64,000 nucleotides of DNA. It comes from Trichostrongylus colubriformis. Lineage: Eukaryota; Nematoda; Chromadorea; Rhabditida; Trichostrongylidae. The DNA lies in NCBI GenBank assembly GCA_963978905.1, contig OZ022257.1, forward strand, positions 32,943,685-33,007,684, written 5' to 3'. The notes below the pieces were generated by a model, which was not told the DNA's origin, searched no databases, and saw only the letters and a program-made list of their open reading frames with translations. Shown here in pieces: positions 43,981 through 55,510 of the stretch (its first letter is position 1; each line of letters begins with the position of its first letter). The position numbers were made by a program, and so were the translations under genes.

Positions 43981-44192
43981 ATCTTCTGTGCTTGTTCGAG
44001 ATGATTTCGATCGGACCGTCGTTTTCGAAAAAGCCAAATGTGATAAAAGGAGGTACGATCCCTTAGGTTATTCTGAGGCCTTCGATCATAACATCAGCAA
44101 ACATGCAGGACTTGGCAATAACTGCCCTCCTAATCAGTATGCTCCCGAAATCAAAGACATCACTCTTACTATTATGGGGAGCTCCGAAATAG
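43981..44192 (+). CDS. Candidate internal exon, unknown protein
   Basis: Bounded by a good acceptor (CAAATTCATATTCAG) and a consensus donor (GAAATAGAGA then GTAAGTG). The frame between is open: VLVRDDFDRTVVFEKAKCDK, then RRYDPLGYSEAFDHNISKHA, then GLGNNCPPNQYAPEIKDITL. The composition is like a real globular protein and there is no overlap with repeats. No family is recognised. Neighbouring exons were not found with confidence. It may belong with the gene ending at 48391, but nothing shows this. Confidence 0.35.
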
Positions 44193-46720
44193 AGAGTAAG
44201 TGTTCATTCGCATTTTTTCAAGAGGGCAAAAAGCATGGTTTTCTAGCCATACCATGGATCATATCAAGTACGAGGTTGCGGATGTCACTCCCGCTCACTT
44301 TCTGTCGGAGAGGCGAAAGTTATCTTTGCCTAGTCCTTCTTTGTCGCGGGGCTTTGTACGATTCGGTGGAAACAAAGGATCTTCGTTGTGCACACTGCAC
44401 ATTGACGTTTATGGTTTAACGGCTCAAAACGAATGTAGTGCGGTAGACATAAGGACAACGAGCATCTCGTGTGGTGCGGGCCAAGCATGACTCTCCGTTC
44501 AATCCATGAGCCAGCGTTCGTATGATTGGCCAATATGGTGACATAAGCAGTAAGCCCAAGCGCGAGCTTCACCAATGTTCCTCCAACACAGACGGCCCGC
44601 TAGAATGTGACTGAGCCCAAAGAAAGTTGTTGAGACCATGAGAAAATTTTTACAAAGATGTCACGTCCGATGTCGGACAAAGATGTTACGCAAAAGCTGC
44701 GAATCGCAGCCTTTCATTTCAGCAGAAAAGAGTTCCCTATAAAGCGCTCTCTTTTGTGACCACGGTTGCCTTGGAATACCTTTTGAACTCTCAGTAAATT
44801 TTTGAGGCTCGTGTTTTCTGCTAGTAGTTGCAAGCTCTCTCGTGCTTTGCCACTGGCTAAACGGCATCAGCACCACGACGTGTGAAACCCCTCTAGGCCT
44901 GTCTTGGTGTTTTCTTGAACAAAGGCATGTCACTAGACAGATTAGTCGCTTTTCTTTTCTGGGCGTGCCCTTCTCAGGGTATATCTTCGAATGACCTCGG
45001 GTTTCACTCATAATGCGACATCGCGGCGCATCCTCACGGTACTACTACCGCTTGAAGTCTCACGTCGCGCCCACCCGGCCAAATCCCACCATCACTTGGT
45101 GTTGGACGTACCAATTCCCAACGTGGCGTTTACGTCGTGAAGGAAGCTAGCAAATCATCACGATAAAGCAAGGCAGAAGTTCTATTAGTGGAGATACCTT
45201 TTGATGATATAGAACAGGTGATATCGCTGAGCTTTGCGTAATACTATCAAGCAAAGTCTCATTTCTAGGCTTCAGTAGTCGTCCGGCTACAGTACTAATC
45301 AGGAGGCTACACTACTGATTTTCCTGACGTTTCTAGGGCTTTTTCGATCGTTTTTTATCCTGTGAGGACATCGCGATCGCGAGGCATGCCTTTAATACAT
45401 CGTAGGACTCCTTTCTGTAAATGACTGGGTGTTTAAAACCTAATCGTTAACATCTGAAGACGAGCCTTCACTCTGACCCCCATAAGGCCGTTCTCTCCAC
45501 TCGGGCAGCCTTCACCAGCGCGAGTGTTACCGTACAGTGCTTAACTCGCATTTTACGACTTTTTGTGATGGCTTTCACTATCAGGACCACTACTCAATGG
45601 TCCATTCTTCACCCGACAGTACGTGCTTTCATCTACGAGGGGTCAAGGCTCTAACCCTCTTTCAATGCTATAGGCCACACTTTGAGCTTGGTCATTTCCA
45701 AGTTAGTTCACCCATTTTAGTTTGCTTCTTTGTTATACACTACAATGAGAGTAACCTTTGTCGACACAAGACGTAATGGATCCGTCTGAAGCTCTTCTCG
45801 AGTCAAAGGGCCACGTGATCTTTGTTGGAAACAGTGGTCTTCTCCTACGTGCTTACAGATTGATTCTATCGATAATCCTGTACACCTCTTAGACACGAAC
45901 GTGGATCTGCTATCGTTACAGCCACACTTCCGTATTGAATTTCTTCCGTGAAGCGGATTTGAAAGCATCTGCAACCTGAATTTCATGATGGCAGAAAAAT
46001 GCATACATTTGTTCACGTCAGCAATTCCTTGGAACTCGCACATCGGGATCTTTTTTTTCAAGTTTCAATTCGAAGTTGCTGGTTTTTCCAATGTCATTGT
46101 TCAAAAGGTACCTGTAGTAACAGAACTGGTATGTCCAGTCCATGAGGGTAGTCGAGGAAGCTCTTCTTGGATCACAACTTATTGAATTTTCGCCCTCAGC
46201 AGTGCCACCTACTTACAAGAGCTGTCCCTGAGACCATTTTAAAATCTATTATACTTCTTAGAATAGGCGCAGAACAGCTTCCTCTCTCTCTAAAGATCTG
46301 CTGACGAAAATTTTTCCCACGGTTCACTCGCATCACATGCTCGTATTTATTTAGTGGTAAGAAAGGGCCTCATCGCTTTGCTTTAACTCTGAAGTTTACT
46401 ATGTACATTGTGCCCGAAATGTGACATTCAGCTTTACAAGCTTGGTTGATAGACCCAGTTCCACTATCTTTCCCAGTCAGATATGAAACTCCAATTTTCA
46501 GTTCCACTGGAACGAAATGAGGATGCATTTACTGCCAAATCTTTATTGCCTCTTAATCTTTTGAAGTCCACCATAGAGCAATTACCAACCCTATCGATGA
46601 GGGTTCGACTTACTATTCCATCATCATACTTCAACATTGAAGGACTTATTAATCTCAGCTTGTGCGTTCATCTATTTGATGTGCTCTAGTTTTCATTGGA
46701 CTCTTTTACTTGATTAAAGG
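44193..46720. other. Repeat-poor stretch, possible upstream exons
   Basis: No recognised repeat. It may contain 5' exons or the promoter of the BTB-like gene. Two weak candidates are FQFEVAGFSNVIVQK at about 46063-46107 (acceptor TTTTTTTTCAAG, donor GTACCTG) and PLERNEDAFTAKSLLPLNLL near 46500 (acceptor CCAATTTTCAG). Neither can be linked by phase with certainty. Confidence 0.3.
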
Positions 46721-48391
46721 GAACAACCACCCACAACACCTGCTGCACAGAAAGTTCTGGCGAAGATTTTGGATGGTGAAAAACCACCTGGATACGACTG
46801 GGTAATTACTGTAGCGGAAGGGTCTCCGCGAGAGTTCTTTGTTCACCGGAAGGTTCTCGAAGATGCAAGCCCTACCCTGAAAGTGAGTTCCGTTAGATAT
46901 TTCTGAAATTCCTGAATACTTAAAACGACGGTAACTGCGAAAGTTATGTCACAAACTGTTAGGTTGTCTTCCATACACACACTTCGCTTCCTTCCGAGCA
47001 ACTACTGATGGTTTCGCATGAAGATCGATGTATCTTGACTTCCACTCACGCTTCCGACATGAGAACGGTATTTTGTTGCATAACGTAGGTATTCATATTG
47101 CACCCTGGTTGCGATTCTTCAAAATGTTGCAGATCTTAACCTACTTCTACCTCCGTCAATTTGACTCTCCTGCTTATGATGCATACGCTCGTGTTGGAAG
47201 AACACTCTGTTGGTTGTTTCCGCATGAAATTATTTCAAGCTTTTTCGAATATTGGGAGATTGCCATTGTCCGTGATCTTCTTAACGTAGATGTGAGTTCT
47301 AATATTTGAAACAGAGTAAGACTCTCAAGTTCAGACCATGGGATACATGGCATTTATTTGTTACAGTGAATTTGCCACTCCCTGTGGGTCTGGCGATTCT
47401 GGGGAGTCTTCAGAAAACATTCAGTTTTCCCAAAGCAGTGGGAAAATCATATAACTGTAGATGATGAAGATGAGAGATGAATATGTTACGTGTGAAGATG
47501 AGCCAGAGGTATAAGTAGATTACATGCGACGAACTCAACAGGAGCGGCGGGTCTGAATTTGGACTACATCCAAGTAGTGCCAGTAGTGTGTTACTTATCG
47601 CAGCAGCTACTGTTTCTACCGGTTAGATACGCGCGATTCACCGACTCATGTATAAAGTACGTTCACCATCCAGAGTAAGAAATCGGGCCCAGATTTATTG
47701 GATTATCGCGCCACTGCATTTGTACCGGATTTGATGAAATACTAATAGCTCAGGCCTCGGTCCGCTCTAAAAAAAGTTCGAGAAAAGATGACATCGATGT
47801 GAACAGAGTCGACAAGCCACGAATGTATCTCTCCGCTGCGCCATTATGTCCACATTAGGTTTTCGTAGAGTTTTGTTGTTCACGACCGCAACAGCATTTT
47901 TCATGCCAGTGCTACAGAGAACACAAAATAGACGGCTTGGATCTCACTGGCGAAAGTCAACTGAAATAGAGTTTGTGGTCAAACGTTTCAGAAGTGCAAA
48001 TACCATGCCACACTCCACACATGCGCACGACATCTCATATCGATCTTTTCTGCCCCCTATGGAGCGATGCCTGTAGCGAAAAGAGTTGCCGTTGCTGCAA
48101 TGGCTGACACTGTGAGGCACAAAAGTTTGTGGATATTTTTATATATACTGTAGTTTTGCTCCCAGTGGCAAATGGCTGAAGCCCTCGGTGTGAATGTTGA
48201 AGAGGAAATTAAAAAAATGGATGACCTTCCCACGGGACTCATAGACAAGGTTCGCAATTTTCACACAACAGTCACATCAGTATTGCTTTCTCTGATCCAT
48301 TCTTCATCATTGGTTTACCTATCTTCAGATTTTGTACAGCGTTGAGAAATTCCGCACCGTCGTTAGTGGAGTTCGTAAAACAAGCATTTAA
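46721..48391 (+). CDS. BTB/POZ-like host gene, 3' exons (start unknown)
   Basis: Best host gene in the window. Exons: 46721-46882, about 47028-47291 (start uncertain), 47992-48111, 48166-48249, 48329-48391 with stop TAA. The last three introns keep phase 0. Acceptors: AACGTTTCAG, TTTTGCTCCCAG, TATCTTCAG; donors GTGAGT (46883, 47292), GTGAGG and a weak GTTCGC. Exon 1 gives GYDWVITVAEGSPREFFVHR then KVLEDASPTLK, like the start of a BTB/POZ (or Skp1/Elongin-C) fold, where a ligase adaptor binds cullin or dimerises. The next exon gives ILTYFYLRQFD and FFEYWEIAIVRDLLNVD. The end is helical and basic (MDDLPTGLIDK..VEKFRTVVSGVRK). The 5' end is not found. Function beyond the fold is not known. Confidence 0.55.
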
Positions 48392-48434
48392 AATCACCAG
48401 TGAAATTTTGGCTTTTCCATCAAACATGGTACCT

Positions 48435-48440
48435 AATAAA
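48435..48440 (+). terminator. Polyadenylation signal
   Basis: AATAAA 44 bases after the stop codon of the BTB-like gene, followed by T-rich sequence. Position and form fit nematode 3' ends. Confidence 0.55.
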
Positions 48441-49496
48441 GAGATTTTTTGTTTGTGGAGTTCTATTCAACAAGTTCCCACAGATGGAACTTGAGAAGCC
48501 ACGTACTTTCATGGCTTTCAAGATCGAATAGTGATTAGAGAGAGAGTTACACGAGCGAAACGTGAAAGCACCTTTGCTCACACGTGCAATTACCCACCTG
48601 CGATAACTGTCGTAACCAGGATAACTACCGTAACCAGAACGCCCGGAAAATCGTTGGAGCAAGAACTCCAGAAACGTATTGCATTCGTTTCCTTCACTAC
48701 CGTTGTTTTTTGTGCGGAGCCATTGTATCAACAATAAAAGTTAGATGTTGTAGTACACTGGATAGCATGCATTGTCTTCATGGTCGGATAAACAGACTAG
48801 TGCTGAAGATGTACCGTTTTCATGGATTATTCTAAGTTTACTCATTACTTAGTAATAAATTAGACCTACATACATGATAAACGCTTTAGATAATGAGTTA
48901 ATTTTTCGTTCTTTATCAAAGTACAATAGTAGGTGATATCAAAAGAATTTTCCCTCCTTGAAAGAAGTTACATGGTGAAAACTAAAGGTGTAAGAAGGCC
49001 ATCTATGGCGAAATCCTGGTGAAAAAGGGCGTCTTCGCGCTGTAGAAACGGCGCAATGGTTGACACTTGACGCCTTGGAAGACCGACCCCGCCTCCTAAG
49101 GTCGACTTCGTCGAGGAATTACTGAGGTGAGGCGTAATGAGCATGATAGCAGAATGATATTTACCGTATCGTATTAGAGCCGTATTGATCGAAATGGTGA
49201 TGCTTGACGTGTCAGCTTTCGTGGTGAAATGTCCACCGGTCAGTATCAAGGATCGAAAGGAATAAAACAATCGAATTGTTTCATTCCTTCCAGTCCTTAA
49301 TACTGTCCCCTAACCCTCCCTTCAAGATTTGGGATCAACATTAGGCGACGGATTCCTCATTCTGTTTACTTACCCATAGAGACCCTCTTTCGTCATCCTT
49401 GCTTTGGGCTTTTTCAAATTGCTTCCTCGGAAAATGGATGTGCATGGATTTATGATCTATCTTTTCTGAAGAAAATTTTTTTCGACTTATGTAACA
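48441..49496. other. No gene recognised
   Basis: No supported gene or repeat. A minus-strand frame near 48592-48720 is glycine/tyrosine rich (SGYGSYPGYDSYRRW) and is followed by a donor-like GTGGGT, but it is too short and isolated to call. Confidence 0.35.
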
Positions 49497-51167
49497 CCAG
49501 TTGGGCTATCGCACAATACTGTGCGAATTATTCATTATTTATTTAACTCAGTAAACTTATGTAATGGGCAATTGGTCGATGTTGACTTTTTGCCGAACAT
49601 CTACTTTCTATATATAAGGTGATAGATTTCATCGATATCAAAGATATCACCACTGAAGAAGACACCATTTTTCACAGGCCAGTTGATTCAGCGGTGCATA
49701 CCTCTTGTTACAATGATACCAATAATCAATGTTCAGAAATGACTTGAGTGAATTCACTAATCAATTAACCCTTCGGCTGAAGTGGTCACTATTGGGAGTT
49801 CGAATAGTAAAGAGATCGATAGTCTCGGATCCAACTGCATCAGTTGGTAGTAATTTATTTATTTACTGAACATCTATTTCAAATATCGGTGGTAGATCCG
49901 ATGCCGGTTCGATGCTTATCGTTTTTGTGAACATGCACAATTATATGGACTTTTACATAGTCTAGCGGTCGATACCCATATTGCTGTTCGCACCGCATGA
50001 GAGAATGAATCGCTTGCTTTGCTATCACAAATCTAGATCGTGTCTTGATCATCCACGTACATCGCACTATCAAAAGACATGTACCATTATTTTGAACACT
50101 AGGAAATTTAGCGGTCTATACATCAGCAGCAGATATCAGAACATGATGAAAATATGTTCACCCAATGGTATTGAGCATCAGACGCATTTACTGTCGTATA
50201 GTATTGGTGAGTAGTACCCGATTTTATCCCTTCCCCACTTCCTAATGGCTCTTATCAGCCCCTGTAAGCCGTTACCACTTTCGGAAGGTCACCTTCAAGG
50301 TCCCCAATCCCTGTAATACCCTGTAATACCTGTGAGTGTGAACATTCCACTATTAGCCAGAAGAGCAAAAATTTGGCGACATTTGCCTTTCGAGGCTCCT
50401 TGTCAGCTTCTATCAACTGTTATCAATTTAGATCACCCACCACTGATGTGATTGCCCCACCCCTCAAGATACCTAATGGTGTCAGCGCTCTAGAATCGAA
50501 ACGGAGGGTGAAATGAATTTGGCGACATTCGCCTTTCGAGGCTCCTTATCAGCCCTTTTCGACCGTTATCAATTTGGACCACCCACTATTGATGTGCCCG
50601 TCCCAACCCCTAAAACACCTATGAGTATAGCTCTAGGATCAACCCGAATGGGAAAAAGATTTGACGGCGTTAGCTTTCGCAGCTCCTTATCAGCCATTAT
50701 CAACCACTACCAATTTGGATCACCCACCATTAATGTGCACGTCCTTTCCCTCAAAGCACCTATGAGTGTCAGCAGTCTAGTACTGACCCGAATGGGGAAA
50801 CGGATTTAACGACATTCGCTTTGCGACGCTCCTTATCGAATCTTATCAACCGATACCAATTTGGATCACCCACTATGAATGCCCCCGCCCCACCCTGTTG
50901 GACATCCGAGGGTGTCAGTGCTGTGGGATTGGCGCGAAAGGTGAAACGAATTTGGCAACATACGACTCACGAAGCTCCTTATCAGCCCTTATCAGCTGCT
51001 ATCACTTTTGGTCCACCACCATTATGGTCCCCTTACCACCCCTATATCACTTGTAAATTTCAGGGTCGCAGCTTCGCTGCGACGCGAGATATGAATTTCC
51101 GGTCAAACAGACACATATACACACAGACACACCAACAGACCCACTTAGCCGATTATATGAAGTAGAA
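49497..51167 (-). mobile_element. Helitron-like element, complete copy
   Basis: Minus orientation: 3' end at 49497 (minus strand ...TCGCACAGTATTGTGCGATAGCCCAACTGG read in part, then T), with TCGCAC and GTGCGA forming the stem. The 5' end is at 51167 (TTCTACTTCATATAATCGGC, where one C of TCC has become T). The body is 49570-50280 and six or so minisatellite units run 50290-51010. Simple 3' end as at 21887. It also contains a GATCGATAGTCTCGGATCC-type body segment absent from that copy, so it is the longest body of the family. Confidence 0.8.
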
Positions 51168-52429
51168 TACCGGTAGCAAGTCGACTTTCGACTTCAGATG
51201 CGGCTTCGCTCCTTCCTTTGCCAACTTCGGTCGAGGAGCGAGGTTTGCTTAGTCAAGTTGGGGAGCGACCGCTATTGCAAGCTTAAAATATTTCAGTATC
51301 TTTTTAAAATCCTTGAGAGAGTCGTCTGAATCATTTCTTGCGAGGGTCTTAGCCTCCTTCTAGGGTTGTCTGGAACGTCAGAAACGTATGTCTGCAACGA
51401 GCGATAGAAGAGGAGAGCAATAACAGATTAGCTATTGAAAAAGCTCACGATTTCATTCAGTTTCTGATGTCGTTGCTCCCTACGGTGCGCGCTTGTGGTC
51501 TCTTTCTTATCTTCGCAAACGCGAACTTCTGAAGCCCTTGGCGCACACTAAGCAGGATGGGAAGAGCGCATATCTCCCGCAAATACTTTGCTCTATGCAA
51601 TCGATAGGTAACGAAAGGGAACACAATATTGCCATAAGTCTGATCAAAGATACACCTAGTATCATCTTGGCATTATTGTGGGCATTATTTTATCAAACAT
51701 GGATTCAACATACATTGTCTCATTCTCCTAGGATCCTCAAGAAACAACTTCTCGCTGCTCTTTAAGGGCAGCAGTGATAGTAGCTTCCTGCATAAGACTG
51801 GATAAGGAAACGGAAGACTGTTCAAGGCGAAAGAATTGGGATGTGCATAAAGTATCAGTCATGCCTGCTTTTCCGAAGCGCACATGGTCCACCATGACTC
51901 CGTAAAAGATTCGATGAAATCTGAACACTAAGCCTCATGTTTCGAGCGACATGGAAACAAACCCATATAGATTTGGCAGAGCCGGTACTACAACCTCACT
52001 GAGCGGGCACCGGAGCAGAGTAATAACTACTGACGCAATGTATGTAAGGTGTGGGTAGCAATGATAGAAAAATGAAATCTGAAAGGGCTGGCGAAGCCGC
52101 CCCTTAAGAAGAAGAAGCGGGGACGGCGGCTTGGCGATCCAACTGGTATGCATACAATAATGTTAACGCTCAGCATGCTCAGCATGCGATAACGCTCAGC
52201 AATGTGATGGCAAGGATTATTGTATAACGTTGTTGGATTTACACTTATCCGCATATCCATTGGTACCCATTAGCCACAAAAATCAGAGAATGACCCCCCC
52301 CCCTGTGAGGTGCACCATCCGTTCCGGCCCTCCAAGTACGATAGCTTTCTGAGCCACTCATGGCTTGAGAAAAAGATTGCAATCGTTTTGTTTTACACAG
52401 TTCCCCATTTCGTGATCGGTTCCGTTTAG
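51168..52429. other. Unrecognised; one weak exon candidate
   Basis: 51472-51607 could be an exon (acceptor GATTTCATTCAG, donor AATCGATAG then GTAACG) reading SDVVAPYGARLWSLSYLRKR then ELLKPLAHTKQDGKSAYLPQ, but no family is recognised. 52313-52450 has a run of nine C and nothing else. No repeats are identified otherwise. Confidence 0.3.
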
Positions 52430-52560
52430 GAATGAGGTGAGCGTACAAAATAGGTGTTTTTATAAGTAGAAAATGCTATCACTACGATAACATGGCCTTA
52501 TAATGATACTGCAGTACCCATCGGTTTCTCCCGACCTAGAGCGGTTGTTTTGCTTTTTAT
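52430..52560 (+). repeat. Dispersed repeat C, partial copy 3
   Basis: Matches 53255-53380: GTACAAAATAGGTG, ATGCTATCACTACGATAACA, TGGCCTTATAATGATAC, CCATCGGTTTCTCCC and AGAGCGGTTGTTTTGCT. It lacks the left quarter. Confidence 0.7.
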
Positions 52561-52589
52561 AATAAAGTGATATGTAGATGGTATCCTGA

Positions 52590-53195
52590 ACATGAAGCAT
52601 AGAGCGCAGTATCAACAGCGCGCAACATTATTTGGACACTAAACTATTTAACGGTGATACATCGGCAATTGATTTCAGAACACAATCAAGTATGTTCACA
52701 CAATGGCACTGTTCATTAGACGCTTTTATTGTAGCGGTCGTGGAGTAGTAGTCAGCAGTGCATTGAATTTCACCCAATCCACTTCCTAACGGCTCTTACA
52801 GCGCTAAGCAGTCGTTATATTCATTCCGTCACCATTAGGGTCCCACTCCGGATTGATTCCAACAACTATGAGTTTGGACACTCCACTTTTTGTTGAGAGA
52901 GGAAACGGATTAGGCGACATTGGCCTTTTGACGCTCCTTATCGAATCTTATCAACCGTTATCAAGCTGGATCACTCCTGACTAATGTCCGGTCCCACTCA
53001 CAAAATACCTATGAGTATGAACGCTACAGGATCAATGTGAAAAGCGAAAACAGATTCGAAGACTATAGCCTTTTTACTCTCCTTATCGAATCTTATCAAC
53101 CGTTATCAATGCGCGTCACCCACCATTAGTGTCCCTGTCCAACCCCGCACAACACCTGTGACTATGAACGCTCCAGGATCAGTGCTCCTGCAACT
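52590..53195 (-). mobile_element. Helitron-like fragment
   Basis: Reverse orientation. Body piece (52600-52800; GATACATCGGCAATTGATTT, AGTATGTTCACACAATGGCA, TAGACGCTTTTATTGTAGCG) followed by two to three minisatellite units (52840-53180). No termini. It lies between two copies of repeat C. Confidence 0.65.
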
Positions 53196-53205
53196 AAGCA
53201 TGTCA

Positions 53206-53475
53206 TTCCAGTGTGCTGACACCTACTGCGACGTCAGCGCACCGCAGAATGACGGCGAGAGTACAAAATAGGTGCTTATATAAGTAGGAGATGCTATCAC
53301 TACGATAACATGGCCTTACAATGATACCCAGCATCCATCAGTTTCTCCCTACCCAGAGCGGTTACTTTGCTCTATCTTTCCCTAATCACAATCATTCACT
53401 TGCGGACGGACAGACATACCAACAAACCTACCGACAAACCTACCGACAAACCGGCACACAAAGTTAGTGGTTTAT
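53206..53475 (+). repeat. Dispersed repeat C, copy 4 (most complete)
   Basis: About 270 bp: GTGTGCTGACACCTACTGCG, ACGTCAGCGCACCGCAGAAT, TACAAAATAGGTGCTTATAT, ACTACGATAACATGGCC, then TTGCGGACGGACAGACATAC and the small tandem ACAAACCTACCG. Element class not identified. Confidence 0.75.
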
Positions 53476-53941
53476 ATAATAGAAGATAATATCATTGGAG
53501 TCTGATAATTCCTCAACTGCTCTGATGAGCAATCCAATTAGACTATCAGTGCGTCAGTCAGTTCGAGTTACGATGCAAAATCCTCCCCCTGATGGTGCGC
53601 TGCCACCTTTCAAACATCATAGTGGTATCCATTATTGCCGCTTTGTTTGCAGAAGAAGCCCACGATGGTGTTTTCCCTATAATATCTGTTCTAGGGAATA
53701 CCCTATGTAGTTCTCAGTTAAGTAGTTAACCATAGCTGCATGTCTTTTACCCTTCGAGAATACCAAAATAATGACAAGCTTTCCTTTAAAAACCAGAGTT
53801 GCTTCTCTTCACGTTGATCTCGTGAAGTGTCATCGACAGAGATAGACTAGCCATAGCCCAATAGAATGTTTTGCATAGTAGCCAGATGGAAGTGGTTGGC
53901 GCTTACTTCAACTATTCCTTCGGTCTTCTATAATTTTTGTA
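53476..53941. other. No feature recognised
   Basis: No supported gene or repeat. Confidence 0.4.
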
Positions 53942-54133
53942 TTGAAAATGAGGTTCACCGTTGATATGTTTATTTTGCCGAAAAGGGTTATCCGGGAGAT
54001 GGAAGACAATAATACCTATAGATGCGTGTGGAATTATACTACATGTGTATGTACAGAAGAGATTGCTGGGAAGCAGTTTGAAAGGAAAAAGCAGTATTTA
54101 AAAATCCGCAATTACTTAGTTGCCAACATAATA
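53942..54133 (+). pseudogene. mariner C-terminal end with right terminus
   Basis: Reads MFILPKRVIREMEDNNTY and ends in the mariner terminus; the minus strand from 54133 is TATTATGTTGGCAACTAAGT, then AATTGCGGATTTTTAAATAC. Nearly the same text recurs at 54590-54775. The element body upstream is missing. Confidence 0.7.
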
Positions 54134-54179
54134 GAAGCGTAAAACCGAAGTTTCGCAAGTGTTCGAAGTAATTCGCCTA

Positions 54180-54780
54180 CTCATGCTCAGTTTTCATCAG
54201 CGATACATTGTCACAGATAAAGCACCATGTTCTAGGATGATTTCACAAGAGTATTCCCCGAGGCTGAACCAGAGATTCACTACTTATCGCGACAACATGG
54301 GAACGATTTTTCTTTGAATGGCGTTAGACAGGGAAAGGAAAAGGTGATAATGCGATGTAGCAAGATCAGGGCTATAAGGTGGATGGGGCAGCAATTTTTA
54401 TCCAAGCTCGAGGATTTTTGGCGAGCCATTTTTTCAATAGTGGTAAAAATTTTTTAAATTTCTTTTTTCAACTCGAGCTTGGATAAAAATTGCTGCCTTA
54501 TAGTTCTGATCTTTCTCCATCGGATTATCACCTTTCCCTTTCCCTGTCTAACGCTATTCGAAGAAAAAAAATGGAATTGAAAATGAGGTGACTTTTGATA
54601 TTTTTATTTTGCCGGAAAGGGTTATCCGGGAGATGGAAGACAACAATATCTATAGATGCGTGTGAACTTGTACTACATATATATGTACAGAAGAAATTTT
54701 GTGGAAAGCAGTTTTGAGGGAAAAAGCAGTATTTAAAAATCCGCAATTACTTAGTTGCCAACCTAATATATGGCAGAAAT
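54180..54780. mobile_element. mariner fragment rearranged into a palindrome
   Basis: Two copies of the same catalytic block face each other. Minus strand near 54405-54310: LPHPPYSPDLATSHYHLFLS then LSNAIQRKI (the third-D block with D changed to H). Plus strand near 54485-54570: LLPYSSDLSPSDYHLSLSLS then NAIRRKK. Arms at about 54317-54410 and 54470-54562 flank a 60-bp AT-rich centre. The plus copy continues to a right terminus at 54763-54772 (TTGCCAACCTAA). No left terminus. Confidence 0.75.
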
Positions 54781-55205
54781 ACTGTAAAGAAAAAGTGTTA
54801 TAGTAGTTTCTTTAGGACTATATACTGAACGAAGCGAAGTTGGCAACGTTCGAAACACACCCGCAGGGAGCGTACGATCTTTTTCGTCTATAATCATCAA
54901 CGCGCTAGTTTCGCATTAAGCGAGTTGCATGATAAGTTGCATGTTTGAGTTGCATGTTTGCATGTTACCAATTTAGATGAAAAGGCGATTAGTCATTCCG
55001 GTTGCAGCGGAGTTATGACTGCCAAAAACTTTTTTGTCATTTTATACGAACGATGAAGAGATATCAATCATAGCCATAATGGAACCTTTGCCCTTTGCCG
55101 TAGTATAAAGGAGGCCTTTAAATAACCGTGTGCTGCCGTCTGAGTTTTTCTCGTCCACGCGTATGATCACAGAGTTCATTTCAACAGCGTCTCGACAACC
55201 CGGTC

Positions 55206-55510
55206 TAATCTTATATTTCCTGGTCAGATTCCAGAGATCGCAACTACAAGCAAAACTGGTCTACTATTTTTTCCACGATATCGTTTCGAATGTGTCGTAT
55301 ACAGTCGAAGGTATGATCTTGAAAGATTAGTGGTGTTAAGATTGAGACTTAAAACATCTTATATTTCCTGGTCAGGTTCCAGAGATCGTAACTACAAGCA
55401 AAACTGGTCTACCATTTCTCCCACGATAATCGTTTCGAATGCGTCGTGAAATACAGTCGATGGTATGATTTTGAAAGATTAGTGGTGTCAAGATTGAGAC
55501 TCAAAACAGC
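55206..55510. repeat. Tandem duplication, ~153 bp unit
   Basis: Units 55206-55358 and 55359-55510 share CTTATATTTCCTGGTCAG, CAAGCAAAACTGGTCTAC, TCGTTTCGAATG and TGAAAGATTAGTGGTGT. The copies differ at about one base in fifteen. No recognised content. It abuts the zinc-finger gene remnant. Confidence 0.85.

Noticed and set aside
47099..47144. A 46-bp intron (GTATTC...TTGCAG) inside the second exon of the BTB-like gene
   Set aside because: Removing it puts a stop codon in frame soon after, while the unspliced frame stays open to the good donor at 47292.
48420..48734. Glycine/tyrosine-rich minus-strand frame (GYGSYPGYDSYRRW), like a small secreted peptide
   Set aside because: Only about 15 residues show the bias, no signal peptide is seen, and the frame overlaps the 3' end of the BTB-like gene region.
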